This document shows positions 59,001 through 64,000 of a stretch of DNA of 64,000 bases, in pieces. The translations under genes were made by a program, and so were the position numbers. A model generated the notes under the pieces. It had not been told where the DNA came from. It ran no database searches and worked only from the letters and a program-made list of their open reading frames with translations. This stretch comes from Panonychus citri. Taxonomy: Eukaryota > Arthropoda > Arachnida > Trombidiformes > Tetranychidae. Numbering within the stretch: the first letter of the stretch is position 1; each line of letters starts with the position of its first letter. Where the stretch lies: positions 2,170,001-2,234,000 of the forward strand of contig NW_026515540.1 in the NCBI RefSeq assembly GCF_014898815.1, in the 5' to 3' direction.

Positions 59001-61322
59001 GTTATTGATTCTCATTCACACTTAACTTTTCAATAAGATAATGAGAATAGTTTTTTTTAATTATAATTAAAACAAATTATTAATCATTTAATCAAATATT
59101 TTCCTTTGTAATCTGACAAACAATTAACTTAATCATGGTTATTATCGCACACTAACCTTAAATCAAAAATAATTACACACACATAAATTAATCAATTAGA
59201 TGATTAACTTTAATCATTTCCTTTTAATTACTCAATTGTAAATAATCATTAATATTTTCCTCGGTTAATTAGTTGATTATGATAATTGTAAATAATAATA
59301 ACAATGTGAGTATTGATATGATTCCCATATTATTATCATATTTAGTTAACTAGATTAATTAACTTTTACCTTATTAATTAACCATTTAAATGTCAACCAT
59401 GTTTATGATTATATAGTTTATATTATGAATACCACCCTTAACTATATTTCCTGTTAATTAACTGTTAAGTATGTGATTAAATTATCATTGGACAATTAGT
59501 TGGATAATCTTGACAATTAAATTAAAATGTTTAGCTTTTCATTGAGAAAACTGAGTAATCATGATGAAAATTATGAATCTCCCATGAATAGATATTCAGA
59601 AAAATCTTGTTAGTTAACAATTAGTTAACCATTTAATTTTTACTCTCGAGTTAATTGTTGAGTTGATTTAAAAGCATTTCTATTATTTAAATTTCGTTAG
59701 ATTATCTTGATACTCAAATCGAAACAATTTCTTTCAACTTTTTAAGAACTTTTCTCATTTCTTTCATGGAGCTGATTCTCTTTTGTTTTTCTTATTTATC
59801 TATCATGAGATTATTCATTTAGATTGGAAATTGATGGAAAATAGTCAATATCAATCATCTATTATCACGATGATTAAGATTTTCATCATGATGATAATCA
59901 TCACCTTTTACAATTCTCTCTCTCATCATAATCTTTAATCTCAAAGGAAAAGATTATCTCTTATTTCTTGAAAGATAATGAAATTATCATGAATTTATCA
60001 TGAATTTAAGTTGATCACAATTCATGGAGCAATTTTGTTTTCTTTCAATCTCTAAATTCATTTTTATCATGAATCCATCAGAATACTAATAATTTGTCTT
60101 ACATGACAAGTTGAATTTTTCTTAATTGCAGTTGATTGAATTTCGAGGAAATCAAATTTTCTATCTCCAATTTAAATTGTTCAATTTCATACTGAATTTG
60201 TAATGTTCAGTTGTTCATCTCCCTTGAGTGTAAATAAAACAACAACAATAATGATTGAAAGGATAATGAAAAGTTTTCATGATACTTTAATTGCTATTCT
60301 AATGATGATCAATTTTCCATTGATTCTATTAATAATTAAATTGAATATTATATACCTGTGATTAAACTCATTATTTTAATGATGATCCTTGAGATGATTT
60401 CAGATGATGATGGAGATCAATTTTCTCATCATCATCATCTGAATCATGTCGAGATGCTGAAGATGATGATGAATCTTGATTCTTTCTCTGAATGACCAAT
60501 TTAACCTTGTTAATTACTTTTGATTGTTGTCTATTTTATACTTGATCTTGAAAACAGAAAATACCAAAAGTCATTAGGTATTATTTTATTTGATCGTTGA
60601 TTAAAATCAATTAAAAAGCCTCTTGAAATCCACAGTTTGTAATCATCATGTTCAATGTCAATCTTCATTGGAAGATATTTACTTTTTCCTCATCACATCT
60701 ATTCAGATGATTTAATGATTATCATTATGATTTATCCGTTAATCATTTAAGTCTCAATCAATAATCAATCACAATACAACAAAATCATAATCGTACTAAT
60801 CAAAGTCTATGTGAAATGAAACACGACACAAGTATTAACAATACGTTTTACCAACACAATTAGTTTACATATTCACCAATCTAATTGAGACTTTTAACTT
60901 ACTCTGGTTACAATTAAAATTGTGAATATTAATCGATTGAAATTCGATAGGTCCAAAAGGAGCGGCATTTCGGACCAAAGATTAGCTGAACTCGAAGCAC
61001 TTTATGCCCTTCGAAGACGAGACAATGCATTAAGAGCTCAAAATCCAATGGGAATCGGTGATTTTGATTTCGAAAGGCTGTAAGTTAATTAGTTTCTCCA
61101 ACAACAATTAACCTTTCAGAATAAAATTACATTCTATCCTTATTATTACTCCTTTTTTTTTGCTCGTTAATTACTATTTATATGATTAATTGTTTCGCTT
61201 TATTTTCAAGGGGTAAACGTAAACGTCGCGAGGAAAAAATAAATTACCAATCATCATCTTCATCAATTCACCAACCACTACAATCTGATGATTATATTTC
61301 AGTTGATTCATTGGCCTATTGA
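56030..61322 (+). CDS. Putative secreted prohormone/neuropeptide precursor (4 exons)
   Basis: Exons 56030-56123, 56219-56285, 60951-61079 and 61211-61322 give 133 residues with all phases matching and GT-AG introns (95, 4665 and 131 bases). Residues 1-about 25 form a signal peptide (MVKVTSLFISLIMLIGIAF). A dibasic site, Lys56-Arg57, precedes a predicted 40-residue peptide, 58-97 (starts SGISDQRLAELEALY, ends GDFDFERL). Gly98 and a strong basic cluster, KRKRR (99-103), then predict C-terminal amidation. Arg75-Arg77 is a possible second cut. The rest (104-133) is an acidic, Ser-rich tail. There are no cysteines in the mature part. The family is not recognised. An AATAAA lies at 61667-61672. Expected role by layout only: a peptide hormone released by regulated secretion. 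Confidence 0.75.
56286..60950. other. Large intron of the peptide precursor: no gene seen
   Basis: 4.7 kb of AT-rich sequence. The hydrophobic open frame at 57.2-57.4 kb is low complexity. Repeats of CAATTAA/TTAATTG type become common after 58.7 kb. No feature was recognised. Confidence 0.45.
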
Positions 61323-62182
61323 GATATACTGGTCATCCTAATGGTCAATTCATTAATCTAATAATAACTCGTAATCTTAATTTAATATTATCACTGATCA
61401 TCATTTTCATCTATCCAATTGATGAGAAAACTTTTTCTTATAAACTTTAATTTATTAACAATTGAAACAAACAAAATCTGAATTCTGTTAATTGTTTGGT
61501 TAATTTTTCTTCCTAATGTAATCTAATTAATCTAAATCTCATCTCTCTCTCTCTAATTTAATTTAACTTGTTATCCTTTTAATCAACTAATTGTTACAAC
61601 AGCAAAAATTCACTATCTCATTCCTTTGTTTTTAATTAGTAGATGATTGAATCTTAATTGTGTTCAAATAAACAAAAAATAATATTAACTAAATTATAAG
61701 AATAATGTAAAAACCGAGTCAACAATTAAAATGAATTGAATTTGAATGGTTAATTTTCAATAATCAAATAACAAATTAGTTGTATTAATTTACTTTAATT
61801 TGAACAATTAAAAAATTATGTTGATTACAATTGAATAAAACCAAATAACTGAATTTAATCAACTTTTTTTTTTGATTATGATTTGATTTGATCAACTGTG
61901 TTATCCTTAATTAATACAAATGTAAAGATACGATTAGGATATAATTAAGATGAAACAATTAGTATCCTTTATACTTACAAATCACAATTGATTGTAAATT
62001 AATTGTCACAGTTTGAGAAATAAAAATTGATACAAATGATTTAATCAACTTTGTTTCCATGTTAATGGTGAAAATTATTCCAATCAATTTAAAAAAGATG
62101 ATCAACTAATTGTGACAATTATAATGAATGAATTGAGTTGGAAAAATATTCAGTGAATTGTGACTTTGATATTACTCTGATC
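61323..62182. other. Intergenic region, peptide precursor to membrane-protein gene
   Basis: Contains the precursor's 3' UTR and poly(A) signal (61667-61672) and presumably the promoter and 5' UTR of the next gene. Very AT-rich; nothing else was recognised. Confidence 0.45.
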
Positions 62183-63187
62183 ATGCTAATCAACTGTAAT
62201 CATCAACTAATCATATGTTTCATTTTAGCGTCAATTGTAACTGTAAATACTTTGCAAGGTGACAATTTATTAATCCAAATTCTTCCTACACCCAGTACAA
62301 CCACTCGAAGACCAACATTTCCGCCCAGTCCACCGACGACCAGAACAACCGTTAGACCATCACATCTAACCACCAGGCCACCAAATTGTCCCCCATGTAA
62401 TTGTACCAGTGCAGCAGCTTCAGGTAAACAACAATTCATTCAATTGAATCTCATAATTATTGTAAAATTCATATTATCCAATTAACTAATTGCTTCTAAA
62501 TCATCAAACTCTCTCTCTCTCTCTCTTCAGGAACCCAAAGGACGAACCGTATTCTTGTGGGTGTTGTCTTTGTGTTGGGTTTAGGTGTTGTCACCTTACT
62601 TGGAGTTCAAATGTACAGTAAGTTGACAATTTATCTAAATCATAACTGTCTAACTAATCAGAATTAGAATTTTAAAAATTGAATTATCAAATTAAGAGGC
62701 GAGAAAAATATGAACACTTAACTGAATTAACTGTTGAATAAATCTATATATTGAAACACTAATTATCTCTAATCAATTAGGTAAATATAATATTAACAGT
62801 AATCTTAAACCTCCACCTCGATATGGACAATCGGAGGAAAATTTTGATTATCGTGTTCGACGACGACCTTTACCACCTCCCGTTCAAAGAGTTCGAATGG
62901 TCCAACGTCCCCCAGTCGATGCTTACATGGCACCAGCTCTTCAACCTTCCACACGAAGATCATCATCATCATTCAACACTCTCTTCATGGATCCAGGTTC
63001 AAATAATCCATCAGCATTTGAGAGCAGTGAAATGCCCCAAGGGCAAGAAGTACCAATAAGAAAACAAACTCCCCGAATTTCCCCACCAAAGATCATCCCT
63101 GGTTCCCCCGGGGTAACCGGAATGGTGATCGGTACTTTGCCCCCACAACCAATGCCTCCTCCTGATCGTCGTAATCAAAACCAGTAG
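62183..63187 (+). CDS. Single-pass membrane protein with Thr/Pro-rich ectodomain (3 exons)
   Basis: Exons 62183-62423, 62531-62617 and 62781-63187 give 244 residues with matching phases. The ATG at 62183 opens a signal peptide (about 1-25). The ectodomain (about 35-80) is Thr/Pro-rich (PSTTTRRPTFPPSPPTTRTT), mucin-like and likely O-glycosylated, ending CPPCNC. Exon 2 encodes one membrane helix (ILVGVVFVLGLGVVTLLGVQM). The cytoplasmic tail (about 110-244) is rich in Pro and Arg (RRRPLPPPV, QRPPVDAY, LPPQPMPPPDRR), suggesting binding to SH3 or WW domains, by inference. An AATAAA lies at 63285-63290. The family is not recognised. It lies tail-to-head after the peptide gene. Confidence 0.8.
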
Positions 63188-63475
63188 CAAAACCAAAATA
63201 CACAAAAATGAATCAAATTTTGCTAATCATTTAGATCAACAATTAACAGCCAATCCTAATCCAATTTATTTCTTTATCGGTTTAAATAAATTGTTTACAA
63301 AATTAAGATTAGATTTTGCTAAGGAAACCTAAACAGCAACAAAATTGATCACTTTTTGTATTGTCAACTTATTGATTTTGTGGTTCAACTTTTAATTATT
63401 CATTTTCCTTTTCCCAATTACCTTAATTATTGCGATCTTTTTTTAAAAAAAACAATTAACAATTAAATAGTGATT
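63188..63475. other. Short intergenic region
   Basis: Carries the poly(A) signal of the previous gene at 63285-63290 and the start region of the next gene. Nothing else was seen. Confidence 0.5.
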
Positions 63476-64000
63476 ATGATCTGTAATATTTGCTATTGGA
63501 CTTGGTCTAGATTTTTTCTCATCTCAGTTACATTTGTTTCAATTGGATTGGTAACATTTCAATACGTTGAATATAATAATTCACTTGACCCCTTGCCCCT
63601 TATTGGTTTGGTAATTAATTGTAGCTTTTTGATTGTCATCACAATTGGTGTGGTTCTGTTGATTAAACTGTTTGTTGGTCTACTTGTTGTTTATGCTCTT
63701 GCCTTGGTCATCTTAATTATCTCAGCTCAATCATCACCAGGATTAATTAATTTCCATGTGTCAACAAGTGAACTTGATTCAGTTGATAATCAACTGACCA
63801 TTTCGGTCAAAGGTTTACTATTACTCGGATTATCCTGGTTTCTTGTTGGTGGTCAGATTATTGGTTCAATGTTATATTTAAGTGAAATATCAGGTAATCA
63901 AATTAATTACTATCGATTAGTAATCATTTACTATAGAGAGAGAGAGAGAAAGATTTTATTTTTTTTTTCTTGTTTCGTTCATCAGGATATTTGAATTCAT
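63476..64000 (+). CDS. Multi-pass membrane protein, 5' part (cut by window end)
   Basis: Exon 1 is 63476-63893 (ATG at 63476, MICNICYWTWSRFFLISV), donor G|GTAATC. Exon 2 starts at 63986 after CATCAG and runs off the window, reading GYLNS. Four hydrophobic helices are visible, at about residues 10-30, 44-64, 66-86 and 112-136. The loop between the last two (about 87-111, SAQSSPGLINFHVSTSELD) lacks cysteines, which argues against a tetraspanin. The hydrophobic composition gives no family. The first Cys-rich residues may be cytoplasmic. Function unknown. Confidence 0.7.

Noticed and set aside
62203..62439. Val/Gly-rich minus-strand frame
   Set aside because: Complement of the Thr/Pro-rich exon of the plus-strand membrane protein, which is supported by splice phases and a signal peptide.
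1..64000. CRISPR arrays, operons, bacterial promoters, tRNA or rRNA genes
   Set aside because: The DNA is intron-bearing animal sequence. No regular spacer array and no tRNA or rRNA hallmark was recognised by eye; a tRNAscan or Rfam search would settle small RNAs.

Overview
This window is nuclear DNA of an animal, most likely an arthropod. It is strongly AT-rich, its genes are split by GT-AG introns, and the proteins look arthropod-like: a KaiR1D-type kainate receptor, a mariner transposase and a Ty3/gypsy-like gag. A chelicerate such as a mite is a guess only; nothing here fixes the species. All exon models below were made by eye from splice signals, reading phase and recalled family sequences, with no alignment run.

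Layout: (1) 600-1281, minus strand: a complete three-exon cyclophilin H (PPIH) gene. (2) 2255-53257, plus strand: one very long kainate-type ionotropic glutamate receptor gene with 11 coding exons. All junction phases agree and give a 927-residue protein. PPIH and the receptor diverge, with about 970 bp between their start codons. The first two receptor introns are about 15 and 18 kb. (3) The receptor introns hold mobile DNA: a degraded coding-like stretch at 11.9-13.2 kb; a roughly 3.9-kb DNA transposon remnant with divergent genes and subterminal GAGTCA repeats (22.8-26.7 kb); a small inverted-repeat element (22.1 kb); a mariner with TA duplications, matching ends and an open DD34D transposase (31.55-32.85 kb); and an LTR element with only gag-protease (41.9-46.2 kb). 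(4) 54584-55301, minus strand: a possible small spliced gene. (5) 56030-61322, plus: a four-exon secreted prohormone or neuropeptide precursor predicted to give one 40-residue amidated peptide. (6) 62183-63187, plus: a three-exon single-pass membrane protein with a Thr/Pro-rich ectodomain. (7) 63476 to the window end, plus: a multi-pass membrane protein cut by the edge.

How the genes relate: the receptor and the putative peptide precursor are both signalling genes, but nothing shows that they work together. PPIH is a spliceosome-associated housekeeping protein. The rest is intron or spacer dominated by short ATCATC/GATGAT and CT/GA repeats.

Most worth a second look: a histidine at the Q/R pore position of the receptor; three consecutive hairpins with almost the same GTAGT loop in the LTR; reading-frame breaks and LTR differences that are mostly single-base losses in homopolymers; and the unfamiliar peptide precursor.
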